The notes under the pieces: generated by a model
Told to the model about the DNA's origin: nothing
Database searches by the model: none
The model's input: the letters and a program-made list of their open reading frames with translations, nothing else
Source: Proteobacteria bacterium ST_bin12
GTDB lineage: Bacteria > Pseudomonadota > Gammaproteobacteria > Burkholderiales > Methylophilaceae
NCBI GenBank assembly: GCA_002083635.1
Contig: MSXP01000008.1
Span: 1 to 64,000 of the forward strand
DNA length: 64,000 nt
Reading direction: 5' to 3'
Translations under genes and position numbers: made by a program
Shown: piece by piece, positions 54,958-63,122 of the stretch
How the letters are laid out: the number at the start of each line of letters is the position of its first letter
Position numbering within the stretch: the stretch's first letter is position 1

Positions 54958-54987
54958 GAAGGCGGACTGCATTCGAGCCCGCCTTTA
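54958..54987 (-). terminator. Hairpin after the polyproline protein gene
   Basis: Arms AAGGCGG and CCGCCTT with extra ACT/AGC pairing enclose a loop 17 bases beyond the minus-strand stop at 55004. The T-run is poor, so it may be a weak terminator or attenuator before the DUF4105 gene. Confidence 0.5.
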
Positions 54988-55003
54988 GTTGCTCACTATA
55001 TCC

Positions 55004-55477
55004 TTAAAGCAAAGGAGGACATGTTGGCGGGCAGATTGGTGGCGGTGGCGGTGGCGGTGGCGGTGGCGGTGGCGGTGGCGGTGGCGGTGGAACCGTGGTT
55101 GGCAGTTGAGTCACCACACCAGTTGTAGTCACTGAGTTCGTCGTTGCGCGCTGATTTATCAAGCTTGTTGCTGAGTCTTGAGTGAATGGGGCAATACAAT
55201 TTGCTACACCTGAGCAAAATCCGCTATTCGTTTGGTTGTATTTGGTTCCTGTTAAGGTTGTTTCAATTACATCATAGGCCGGACTTACTTCAGATCCCGA
55301 TGCCATGGTCGCCTTAGTGGTTACAGTAGTCTTGTACTCCGTTCCTTCTTGAGTAGTATGATCGAAAGTTCTTACGTCAACAACCTCTTCATAACTAAGT
55401 TGAGCATACGCTTGCTTCGCAGCGAACATGGTAGTCAATAAAGCACTTAGCAACACCTTTTTAATCGTAATTTTCAT
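55004..55477 (-). CDS. Secreted polyproline-tail protein, unknown
   Basis: A 157-residue protein with a signal peptide (1-25, ending KQAYA), a Thr/Ser-rich body (about 26-125) and a C-terminal run of 18 prolines followed by ICPPTCPPLL. The body has one likely disulfide (FCSGVANC) and the tail two more cysteines. The ribosome site AAGGA is good. It starts 14 bases after the stop of the barrel gene, so the two form one transcript. No family is recognised. The proline run is encoded by a hexanucleotide repeat; long polyproline would normally need EF-P. Confidence 0.7.
   Translation of the reverse strand: MKITIKKVLLSALLTTMFAAKQAYAQLSYEEVVDVRTFDHTTQEGTEYKTTVTTKATMASGSEVSPAYDVIETTLTGTKYNQTNSGFCSGVANCIAPFTQDSATSLINQRATTNSVTTTGVVTQLPTTVPPPPPPPPPPPPPPPPPPICPPTCPPLL
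55038..55090 (+). repeat. GGTGGC hexanucleotide tandem repeat
   Basis: The unit GGTGGC is repeated 8 full times plus five bases, without any mismatch (read CCACCG on the coding minus strand). It encodes alternating CCA/CCG prolines. Since the unit is six bases, copy-number change alters the length of the proline run without breaking the frame. Confidence 0.97.
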
Positions 55478-55491
55478 TTCGTATCCTTAGT

Positions 55492-56298
55492 TCAAAAGCG
55501 GTGGCTTAGGTTAATACCGACGCTGGTTTCATTTGCATAGCGTTTATCAAACACGCTGCCAATTGAAAAGCTGATATTGGTTTCTGGCCTGATAGCGTAA
55601 TTTGCGCCAACGCCATAGCTAAAATAATCATCATCGCTCGTGTTTTGAATAAATTCACGCGAGGCTTTTTGCCAATCTAAATGGACAAACGGCGTTAATT
55701 TATCAAGTTTGTAATCTAGCCTAGCGCCCAGCGTAATGTAGTTTAAGGTGCTATCGCTAGAACCTACCGCTTGGCCAGCGTTAGTAATAAAGCTATCGGT
55801 ATTAGATGAAATATGCGTGTAACGCGCATTAAAGGACGACATTAATTGCTGGCTTAGTGGTATATATTGCGTTAAACCTAGCGCTGCGGTGGTGTAATCG
55901 GCATCGGTGTCTAGCTGAGTGGTGGGAAACTTGTTATTAATATCTAACCTACCATAACCAATGCTGGCGTTACCATATAAACCCCAAGCCAAGTTGCGCG
56001 TTACAAACGCACTAACGTTTGCCGTTTCAATATCGCCATTGCCATTTAGCGTTTTGTAGCGAATATCGCTATCGGTGTAACTAATTGCGCCACCTAACCA
56101 TGTTTTTTCATTCAGTTGCCTGCTAAGGCCCAAATTGCTTGTCCAAGATTAGTTATTATTTCTATTGCTTTGTAGCGTAAAGTTGCTGTTGCGATAGTTT
56201 AAACCTGTTGAAATGGTCCACGGTTTATCATCGGCAAACACATTGCTGACCGCTACGCTTAACAGTAACGACGCCAAGTGAGTTAGCTTAATTGACAT
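55492..56298 (-). pseudogene. Outer-membrane autotransporter-like barrel with in-frame stop
   Basis: The complete frame runs from ATG 56298 (ribosome site AGGGG) to 55492 and is 269 codons, but codon 50 is TAA (56151-56149). Before the stop lie a signal peptide ending NVFA and the first beta strands; after it, the frame continues SWTSNLGLSRQLNEKTWLGGAISYTDSD with clear barrel strands and a C-terminal GINLSHRF, an intact Phe-terminated assembly signal. A restart at 56133 would lack export. It is thus probably a recently inactivated porin-like protein or needs readthrough; a sequencing error is possible. Confidence 0.8.
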
Positions 56299-56313
56299 GC
56301 TGGATTTTCCCCT

Positions 56314-56376
56314 TTAATGGTAATGATGCAGTGCTTGCTTGCGGCTTGCATAACAGCTTTGCTCTTTTACCATTAA
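56314..56376 (-). promoter_or_regulatory. Long inverted repeat in the barrel gene leader
   Basis: TTAATGGTAA (56314-56323) and TTACCATTAA (56367-56376) are perfect 10-base complements 43 bases apart, with further pairing inside (ATGCA/TGCAT). In the transcript the distal arm ends just before the AGGGG ribosome site, so folding could influence translation. The rest of 56299-56641 has no gene. Confidence 0.5.
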
Positions 56377-56586
56377 GATTTTAAACGATTGTAAATTATG
56401 GTGTAAATACATTTCGCAAATTCACATGTTTTGATTTGCTTTTTACTGTCATTCAGTTTCTAAATGCTGCGCTTTTGATATTTAGGCTAAATAGCTATAA
56501 AACGTTGTTAAGAATTTAAGTAAAAAGTCTTTTTGCTAGCCAATTACTGCTTTGCGCGCGATTTCTAAAGTAATTATTTCTTAACC

Positions 56587-56617
56587 CAAAAAAAACCCAG
56601 AAATTCTGGGCTTTTTT
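56587..56617 (-). terminator. Terminator after gyrB
   Basis: Stem CCCAGAA/TTCTGGG with a minimal loop, T-runs on both sides, 25 bases beyond the gyrB stop. It can act in both directions. Confidence 0.88.
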
Positions 56618-56641
56618 AAGTGGTTACTTTATTAACAGATG

Positions 56642-59059
56642 TTAAATATCTAAATTACCTGCACGCAGTGCATTATTTTCAATAAATGCGCGCCTTGGTT
56701 CTACGTTATCGCCCATTAGTGTGGTGAAAATTTCGTCCGCTGCAATCGCATCATCAATTTGCACTTTTAATAAACGGCGCACCGCTGGATCCATGGTGGT
56801 TTCCCAAAGCTGCTCTGGGTTCATTTCGCCCAAACCTTTATAACGCTGAATATTTAAGGTATTTTTAGCCTCTCCCAACAACCAATCTAAGGCTTGTTTA
56901 AAGGTGCTCACAGTTTGTTCTTTATCATTGCGTTTGATGGTTGCGCCAGCACCAACTAAGCCTTGCAACAGACTAGATACTTTATTAATTTGACGGTAAT
57001 CGCCGCTACTTAAAAACTCCGCATCAATCACACAACATTGCAAATTGCCATGTACGTATTTGTTGACTTCTAAGCGATAGCTATTGGTTTCAGCATCAAA
57101 ACCTACAATGACCTCAGAGCCGATTGCGCCTAAAATCGGGCGTAATTGTTCAGCTACTTTATTAGCATTGGCTTCATCACTTAAGTTAATATCGCCAACA
57201 TCTTGAATGGCGCGCAATACACTTTCGTCATACAACGCAGCTATACGGCGAATCACCGCCTCAGTTAACACCATTTGCTTGGCGATTTCTGATAGTGGCT
57301 CGCCTGTTAAAATACCTGCGCTGGTTTTGGTATCTAATTCCGCGCCTTTTAAAGCTGAATTCAACAAATATATATCCAACTCTTGCTGATCTTTTAGATA
57401 GCGCTCGTCTTTGCCTTGTTTCACTTTATACAAAGGTGGTTGCGCAATATAAATATGGCCACGCTCTACCAGCTCCGTCATTTGACGGTAGAAGAATGTC
57501 AGCAATAAAGTACGAATATGCGCACCATCCACGTCGGCGTCGGTCATGATGATAATGCGGTGATAGCGCAATTTTTCGACGTTAAAATCGGCTTTACCAA
57601 TGCTAGTGCCTAGCGCGGTAATGAGTGTGGCAATTTCTTGTGAGCCTAATAACTTATCAAAACGCGCCTTTTCTACGTTTAAAATCTTACCTTTAAGCGG
57701 CAAAATTGCTTGATTTTTACGATCACGGCCTTGTTTGGCTGAACCGCCCGCAGAGTCACCCTCGACTAGATACAATTCGCATTTTGATGGGTCACGTTCT
57801 TGGCAATCAGCTAACTTTCCTGGCAGGCCCATGGTATCCATCACGCCTTTACGGCGCGTAATTTCGCGTGCTTTACGCGCAGCTTCGCGTGCGCGAGCAG
57901 CATCTACAATCTTGCCACAGATGATTTTTGCACCAGCTGGATTTTCAGCTAAAAATTCGGTTAACTTAGCGGATACCACTTCTGAAACCACTGGTTGTAC
58001 TTCGCTAGAAACCAATTTATCCTTAGTTTGTGATGAGAATTTTGGGTCTGGCACTTTAACCGATAGCACACAAGTAATACCCTCACGCATATCGTCGCCT
58101 GTGGTTTCTACTTTGGCTTTTTTAGCCATTTCTGATTGCTCAATATACTGATTCAAAGTGCGTGTCATGGCTGTGCGCAAGCCTGTTAAGTGCGTGCCAC
58201 CATCGCGTTGTGGAATGTTATTAGTAAAGCATTGCACGGTTTCCGAGTAGCTATCGTTCCATTGCATCGCTACTTCAATGGTCATACCGTCTTTTTCGCC
58301 GCTGGCATAAAAAGTCTTAGGATGCAGCACCGTTTTGCTGCGATTAATATATTCTACAAAGCCTTTAATGCCGCCTGCATGGGCAAAATTTTCAGATTTT
58401 CCTGTGCGTTGGTCAATTAATTCAATTTTAACGCCGTAATTTAAAAACGATAATTCACGTATGCGTTTGGCTAAAATTTCAAAGTGGTATTCCACCAAAA
58501 CAAAGGTTTCTACAGAAGCCAAAAAGTGCACCTCTGTGCCTTTTTTGTCGGTTTTACCTGTTAAGGCAAGTGGTGCTACTGGCACGCCGCGTTGGAATTC
58601 CATTTGGTGTACTTTGCCATTTCGATAAATTTTTAAACGTAACCAATCGGATAAAGCATTTACTACAGAAACGCCAACACCATGCAAACCGCCTGAGACT
58701 TTGTAAGAATTTTGGTCAAACTTACCACCAGCATGTAATTCGGTCATCACTATTTCTGCGGCTGAGCGTTGCGGGTCGTGCTTATCATCTGTTTTGATAT
58801 CAGTTGGAATACCACGGCCGTTATCAGAGATACTAATACTATTATCTGGATGAATAATCACTTTAATATCATCACAATGGCCAGCCAATGCTTCATCAAT
58901 AGCGTTATCCAATACCTCAAACACCATATGATGCAAACCAGATCCATCGGAGGTATCGCCGATATACATGCCTGGACGCTTACGCACTGCGTCTAAGCCT
59001 TCTAAAATCTTAATGCTGTCTGAGTTGTATTCTGGTTGTGCTTTTGGGGTATTAGCCAT
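56642..59059 (-). CDS. gyrB: DNA gyrase subunit B
   Basis: ATPase subunit that introduces negative supercoils with GyrA. The 805-residue protein has the GHKL ATPase domain (VLDNAIDEALAGHCD, SDNGRGIPTD, GGLHGVGVSVVNAL), the transducer with QTKDKL-type SQTKDKLVSSEV, the TOPRIM motif EGDSAGGSAKQGRDR and the C-terminal RYKGLGEMNPEQLWETTMDP. It follows dnaN by 69 bases. Confidence 0.98.
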   Translation of the reverse strand: MANTPKAQPEYNSDSIKILEGLDAVRKRPGMYIGDTSDGSGLHHMVFEVLDNAIDEALAGHCDDIKVIIHPDNSISISDNGRGIPTDIKTDDKHDPQRSAAEIVMTELHAGGKFDQNSYKVSGGLHGVGVSVVNALSDWLRLKIYRNGKVHQMEFQRGVPVAPLALTGKTDKKGTEVHFLASVETFVLVEYHFEILAKRIRELSFLNYGVKIELIDQRTGKSENFAHAGGIKGFVEYINRSKTVLHPKTFYASGEKDGMTIEVAMQWNDSYSETVQCFTNNIPQRDGGTHLTGLRTAMTRTLNQYIEQSEMAKKAKVETTGDDMREGITCVLSVKVPDPKFSSQTKDKLVSSEVQPVVSEVVSAKLTEFLAENPAGAKIICGKIVDAARAREAARKAREITRRKGVMDTMGLPGKLADCQERDPSKCELYLVEGDSAGGSAKQGRDRKNQAILPLKGKILNVEKARFDKLLGSQEIATLITALGTSIGKADFNVEKLRYHRIIIMTDADVDGAHIRTLLLTFFYRQMTELVERGHIYIAQPPLYKVKQGKDERYLKDQQELDIYLLNSALKGAELDTKTSAGILTGEPLSEIAKQMVLTEAVIRRIAALYDESVLRAIQDVGDINLSDEANANKVAEQLRPILGAIGSEVIVGFDAETNSYRLEVNKYVHGNLQCCVIDAEFLSSGDYRQINKVSSLLQGLVGAGATIKRNDKEQTVSTFKQALDWLLGEAKNTLNIQRYKGLGEMNPEQLWETTMDPAVRRLLKVQIDDAIAADEIFTTLMGDNVEPRRAFIENNALRAGNLDI

Positions 59060-59128
59060 ACTATTTTCTTTGCTCTGAATAAATGGGTTTGCTACTTGTT
59101 AAGCTTGTTTCACGTGAAACACGTATTT

Positions 59129-60232
59129 TTAAATGCGCATTGGCATCACCACATATTTGTAGTTTTGATCATTAGGTACCGTAATTAAACAGCTGCTATT
59201 GGCATCCGCAAACGAAAATTGAATATTTTCATCTGCCACATTATTTAATACATCAATTAAATACGTCACATTAAAGCCAATATCCAAACTATCTTGATTG
59301 TATTCAATTTCTAGCTCTTCTTCCGCTTCTTCTTGCTCTGTATTAGTGCTGATTAATTTAAGGTTATTATTACTTAATACCATACGAATACCGCGATATT
59401 TTTCGTTAGATAAAATTGAGGCGCGTTGCATGGCAGTTAAGACGCCTAATCGATTCACACTAAAGGTATTTTGATGATTTGTTGGAATCACTCGATGATA
59501 ATCGGGGAATTTGCCATCTATTACTTTTGAGATTAAACGAATATCGCTAAACGTAAAGTTAACCTGGCCTGCATTAATTTCAATCGCTACTTCTTCTTCA
59601 GAATCATTTAACAACTTAATCAGTTCTATTACCGTTTTTCTTGGGATAATGACATCTGTTTTATCGTATTGCTGATTTAATTTAGCTGATGTAAAGCTCA
59701 AGCGATGGCCATCTGTGCCTACAATATTTAAATTATCTTGATTCACTTCTAATAGTAAACCATTTAAATAATAGCGAATATCTTGCTGCGCCATCGCAAA
59801 TTCTACTTGCTTAAACAATTTCTTTAAGGCTAATTGACTAATTGTAATACTGGTTCCTATGCCGCTTGCTTTAGTCATGACAGGGTAATCAGCCGCTGGC
59901 AATGTTTGCAAATTAAAGCGGCTTTTACCTGCTTTTACCGTCATCCGGCTTTCATTGGTTACCATATCTATATCCGCTGCGTCTGGTAAAGAGCGGCAAA
60001 TATCTAAGAATTTTTTAGCAGATATTGTGGTTGATAGCTCACCATTAAAACTATTGGCCACTGTTAATGAAATCTGCATTTCCAAATCTGTAGCGGTGAG
60101 TTGAATTTGATTATTTTTCGCTTCTAGTAACAAATTAGACAATATTGGCAAGGTATGACGACGCTCTACTATACTAGTTACATTCATCAATGGTTTTAAT
60201 AATGTTTCGCGATTTATTTTAATTTGCATCAT
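59129..60232 (-). CDS. dnaN: DNA polymerase III beta sliding clamp
   Basis: Ring clamp tethering Pol III to DNA. The 367-residue protein has three repeated domains and ends YKYVVMPMRI, the canonical C-terminus. ATG ATG at 60232/60229; the first fits the GAGG ribosome site. Between dnaA and dnaN is an AT-rich interval with DnaA boxes. Confidence 0.98.
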   Translation of the reverse strand: MMQIKINRETLLKPLMNVTSIVERRHTLPILSNLLLEAKNNQIQLTATDLEMQISLTVANSFNGELSTTISAKKFLDICRSLPDAADIDMVTNESRMTVKAGKSRFNLQTLPAADYPVMTKASGIGTSITISQLALKKLFKQVEFAMAQQDIRYYLNGLLLEVNQDNLNIVGTDGHRLSFTSAKLNQQYDKTDVIIPRKTVIELIKLLNDSEEEVAIEINAGQVNFTFSDIRLISKVIDGKFPDYHRVIPTNHQNTFSVNRLGVLTAMQRASILSNEKYRGIRMVLSNNNLKLISTNTEQEEAEEELEIEYNQDSLDIGFNVTYLIDVLNNVADENIQFSFADANSSCLITVPNDQNYKYVVMPMRI

Positions 60233-60519
60233 TCAATATCCTCAATTTAACGCTTGGTTTTCTGTTTATTCAAATACATTATTTTTTATTTAAAAAGTAA
60301 TATAAAAAATAATAGTAATAATAATGCTGGTTTTTTCTGTGTGTAACTAAAATACTTAATTAAAATCAAACACTTATTTAAGCATTAGGCCTGTTTAAAA
60401 CGGTAACTATTTCTGTGTACTAATTGTGGATGAAATAAGCGTCATAGCAAATATGCGTTTTACACTCATTTTATCCACAATCTAAAAGCATATTTATCCA
60501 CAAAATTTAAATACTAATT
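60233..60519. other. oriC: Probable replication origin (oriC) segment between dnaA and dnaN
   Basis: The interval contains two perfect DnaA boxes TTATCCACA (60471-60479 and 60494-60502), an inverted near-match TGTGGATGA (60425-60433) and a strongly AT-rich block (about 60270-60340) that could be the unwinding element. It lies directly 3' of dnaA. No protein gene is present. Position, box spacing (23 bases) and AT-block suggest origin function. Confidence 0.7.
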
Positions 60520-61992
60520 TTAATCCCTAATCACTTGTATTAAAAACCCTAAATCACGCGCAATGGTTTGATCATTCAAACGTAATTGTTCAATTTCCGC
60601 ACATGCATGCATCACGGTAGTGTGATGGCGGCTACCAAACGCCTCACCTATCTCAGGGAAGCTATGATTGGTTAACTCACGCGCTAGGCTCATGGCTACT
60701 TGCCTTGGCCGTGCAAAATTACGCGAGCGCTTTTTGCTATACATCTCACCAACTTTGATTTTGTAATAATCGGCAACCGTTTTTTGAATATTCTCAATGG
60801 TAATTTGTCTGCCGCGCACCGCAATCAAATCGCGCAATGCATCTTTTGCTAAATGCACATCAATAGCATGGCCTGTAAAATTTGCCATGGCGACAATCCG
60901 ATTTAATGCGCCTTCTAATTCACGCACGCTAGAACGAATTTGTTTTGCCACAAAAAAAGCCACGTCTTCAGTGATATGGATTTTCGATTCTTCAGCTTTT
61001 TTTAATAAAATAGCTACGCGCATTTCTAGTTCGGGTGGCTCTACCGCAACCGTTAATCCCCAACTAAAACGCGTACGCAAACGTTCATCGACATCGACAA
61101 TCTCTTTAGGGTAAGTGTCGCAAGTGATGACAATTTGTTTTTTCTCTTCAATTAAAGTGTTAAATGCATAAAAAAACTCTTCCTGCGTACGGTTCTTTTT
61201 AGAAAAAAACTGAATATCGTCAATTAACAATAAATCTAGCGAGTGATATTGACGTTTAAAATCGTCAAACGCCTTATTTTCATAAGCTTTTACCACATCA
61301 GAAACATAACGCTCCGCATGCAAATATCTAATATTGGCATCTGGCTTTTGTTGCTTTAATTGATTACCAATCGCCTGTAATAAATGCGTTTTACCTAACC
61401 CCACGCCACCATAAATAAACAATGGATTATAAGATTGGCCAGGATTATCAGCGACTTGAATAGCCGCCGCGCGTGCAAGTTGGTTAGCACGACCAGTTAC
61501 ATAGTTATCAAAATTAAAACTAGAGTTTAAACCTGACGACCTCTCACTGACTCGGCGATTAGCTGGCATTTTGGCCATACTATCTTTAATCTGATTAGCC
61601 TTGCTTATCTTTGCACTGCTAGCATTTACTGAGTTTGCTGCGTCAGCAGAAACTATGTTGCGCGTATTAACTGTTAATTGATTAAGTGGCGCTTTTTTTG
61701 TATTTGTTTGGTTAGCGTTAGTTTCTTGATGACTAGTCTTATTTTGGCTAATGCACAATTCAATCGTTGTATTGTCAGGTAGTAATTCAGCGGCAATTGT
61801 TTCAATTCTATTTAAAAAACGGTCTTTTACCCACTGTTGTACAAATTTATTCGGCGCTAGTAAACGTATGGAAAGATTGCCTTGCTCGGTTTGTACAAAC
61901 TCAGTTTGCAGTGGTTTTATCCAGGTATTGAATTGTTGAGTAGACAGCTCTTGTTCAAAGCGACTAAGGCATGTAGGCCAAAAATTATTCAT
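60520..61992 (-). CDS. dnaA: Chromosomal replication initiator DnaA
   Basis: Binds DnaA boxes and melts oriC. The 490-residue protein has domain I (about 1-85), a long Asn/Ser-rich linker (about 90-165), an AAA+ domain with Walker A GGVGLGKTHLL (about 193-203) and Walker B LLLIDDIQFF, and domain IV with the signature SFPEIGEAFGSRHHTTVMHA. It is somewhat longer than E. coli DnaA because of the linker. It is divergent from rpmH. Confidence 0.98.
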   Translation of the reverse strand: MNNFWPTCLSRFEQELSTQQFNTWIKPLQTEFVQTEQGNLSIRLLAPNKFVQQWVKDRFLNRIETIAAELLPDNTTIELCISQNKTSHQETNANQTNTKKAPLNQLTVNTRNIVSADAANSVNASSAKISKANQIKDSMAKMPANRRVSERSSGLNSSFNFDNYVTGRANQLARAAAIQVADNPGQSYNPLFIYGGVGLGKTHLLQAIGNQLKQQKPDANIRYLHAERYVSDVVKAYENKAFDDFKRQYHSLDLLLIDDIQFFSKKNRTQEEFFYAFNTLIEEKKQIVITCDTYPKEIVDVDERLRTRFSWGLTVAVEPPELEMRVAILLKKAEESKIHITEDVAFFVAKQIRSSVRELEGALNRIVAMANFTGHAIDVHLAKDALRDLIAVRGRQITIENIQKTVADYYKIKVGEMYSKKRSRNFARPRQVAMSLARELTNHSFPEIGEAFGSRHHTTVMHACAEIEQLRLNDQTIARDLGFLIQVIRD

Positions 61993-62148
61993 CTATTACC
62001 CAAAACCTCAAGCTTTATTGTTATCGTATTCATAGTATTAAAGTAAGCTTGCATAGACACAACTCGCCACATGTAAATATCGCCAAAAGCTATCAATGGG
62101 CGAAAAACTAATTGATTATCTTTCCTATTCTAGCTGGTTTAACCACAC

Positions 62149-62157
62149 TTATCCACA
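62149..62157 (+). promoter_or_regulatory. DnaA box upstream of dnaA
   Basis: A perfect TTATCCACA lies in the 264-base dnaA-rpmH interval, 157 bases before the dnaA start. It could take part in dnaA autoregulation or in a bipartite origin together with the boxes beyond dnaA. Confidence 0.75.
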
Positions 62158-62190
62158 GGCAATTTAACCCATCATTAAACTAAATATTCA

Positions 62191-62220
62191 TTGACAAAAC
62201 ACCCAGTAATCGTGTTTAAT
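62191..62220 (+). promoter_or_regulatory. Promoter of rpmH-rnpA
   Basis: TTGACA (62191-62196), an 18-base spacer and TTTAAT (62215-62220) lie 37 bases before the rpmH start on the same strand. Confidence 0.75.
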
Positions 62221-62256
62221 GGTGGGCTTTGTAGCATTCGCTCGATGGAGAATTAA

Positions 62257-62391
62257 ATGAAACGTACCTATCAACCTTCTAAAACACGTCGTGCACGTAC
62301 ACACGGCTTTTTAGTGCGCATGAAAACTAAAGGCGGCCGCGCGGTTATTGCAGCGCGTCGTGCTAAAGGTCGTTCGCGCTTAGGTCTTTAA
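62257..62391 (+). CDS. rpmH: 50S ribosomal protein L34 (bL34)
   Basis: A 44-residue, highly basic ribosomal protein with the invariant start MKRTYQPSKTRRARTHGF and end GRSRLGL. Ribosome site GGAG at 7 bases. First gene of the rpmH-rnpA-yidD-yidC block next to dnaA. Confidence 0.98.
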   Translation: MKRTYQPSKTRRARTHGFLVRMKTKGGRAVIAARRAKGRSRLGL

Positions 62392-62442
62392 TTATCTTGC
62401 CTGCCTAAAACGGCGGGTATTGCATAATTAAGTCGTAATCAA

Positions 62443-62817
62443 TTGGTAAAGTTTAGATTACCTAAACAAGCCAAACTATTAAAAACGGATGATTTTTCAT
62501 CCGTTTTTAATTTGCGAAAACGAATTGCAAATACGTATTTGGTGATTCGTTTTAAACCAAACAATCTTAATCGTCCTCGTTTAGGTTTGGTGGTTGGGAA
62601 AAAAACCGCTAAATTAGCCGTACATCGCAATTATATGAAACGCGTTTTACGCGAGTTTTTTAGGTTAAGTCAGCATCAACTGCCGTCGCTAGATTTGGTT
62701 GTGCAGGTGCAAAAAAAATTTCAAAAAACTGAATTTATGCAAATAAAACAAGAGTTTGAGCAATTAAAGCAAAAGTTAATCGATAAAAACGATGAAAAAA
62801 TAAACGTAACTTTATGA
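62443..62817 (+). CDS. rnpA: Ribonuclease P protein component
   Basis: Protein cofactor of RNase P for tRNA 5' maturation. The 124-residue protein has the RNR motif region RPRLGLVVGKKTAKLAVHRNYMKRVLREFFR. The start is a TTG at 62443 with no upstream in-frame ATG; the family core begins at once (RLPKQAKLLKTDDFSSVF). Confidence 0.95.
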   Translation: MVKFRLPKQAKLLKTDDFSSVFNLRKRIANTYLVIRFKPNNLNRPRLGLVVGKKTAKLAVHRNYMKRVLREFFRLSQHQLPSLDLVVQVQKKFQKTEFMQIKQEFEQLKQKLIDKNDEKINVTL

Positions 62818-62841
62818 ACAACTGCATAGATTAATATCAAC

Positions 62842-63051
62842 ATGACACGTATTTTAGTTGCCTTTATTCGCTTGTATCAAATCGCATTAAGTCCTTTTTT
62901 TGGTCAGCAGTGTAGATTCAACCCTAGTTGTTCGCATTACGCGATTGAAAGTATTCAAAAACACGGTACTTGGTGCGGTTTAGGTTTAACATTAAAACGC
63001 TTGTCACGCTGTCATCCTTGGCATGCAGGAGGTAATGACCCAGTACCTTAA
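62842..63051 (+). CDS. yidD: Membrane protein insertion efficiency factor YidD
   Basis: A 69-residue amphipathic protein with the family motif LSPFFGQQCRFNPSCSHYAIESIQKHG and the LKRLSRCHPWHAGGNDPVP end, including the three conserved cysteines. It aids YidC-dependent insertion. Lies 24 bases after rnpA. Confidence 0.96.
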   Translation: MTRILVAFIRLYQIALSPFFGQQCRFNPSCSHYAIESIQKHGTWCGLGLTLKRLSRCHPWHAGGNDPVP

Positions 63052-63122
63052 TATTTATTCGTAAATTTCATGAATAAATGCTTTGTTAATTAAACAGATT
63101 ATAGAAAAAGATTATAGAACCC

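Noticed and set aside
54959..54985. Sequence resembling a tRNA T-arm (TTCGAGCCC between GC-rich arms)
   Set aside because: No acceptor, D or anticodon arms can be folded around it; it is better read as a hairpin after the polyproline gene.
54916..55128. Plus-strand open frame with an alternating Ala-Val run opposite the polyproline gene
   Set aside because: It is the antisense reading of the GGTGGC repeat; the minus strand has a signal peptide, ribosome site and operon context. The apparent AAGGAGGACATG site within it is the complement of the final Cys-Pro-Pro codons.
54996..55217. Minus-strand frame with a Thr-Ala run over the same repeat
   Set aside because: Shifted reading of the same hexamer with no signal peptide or ribosome site.
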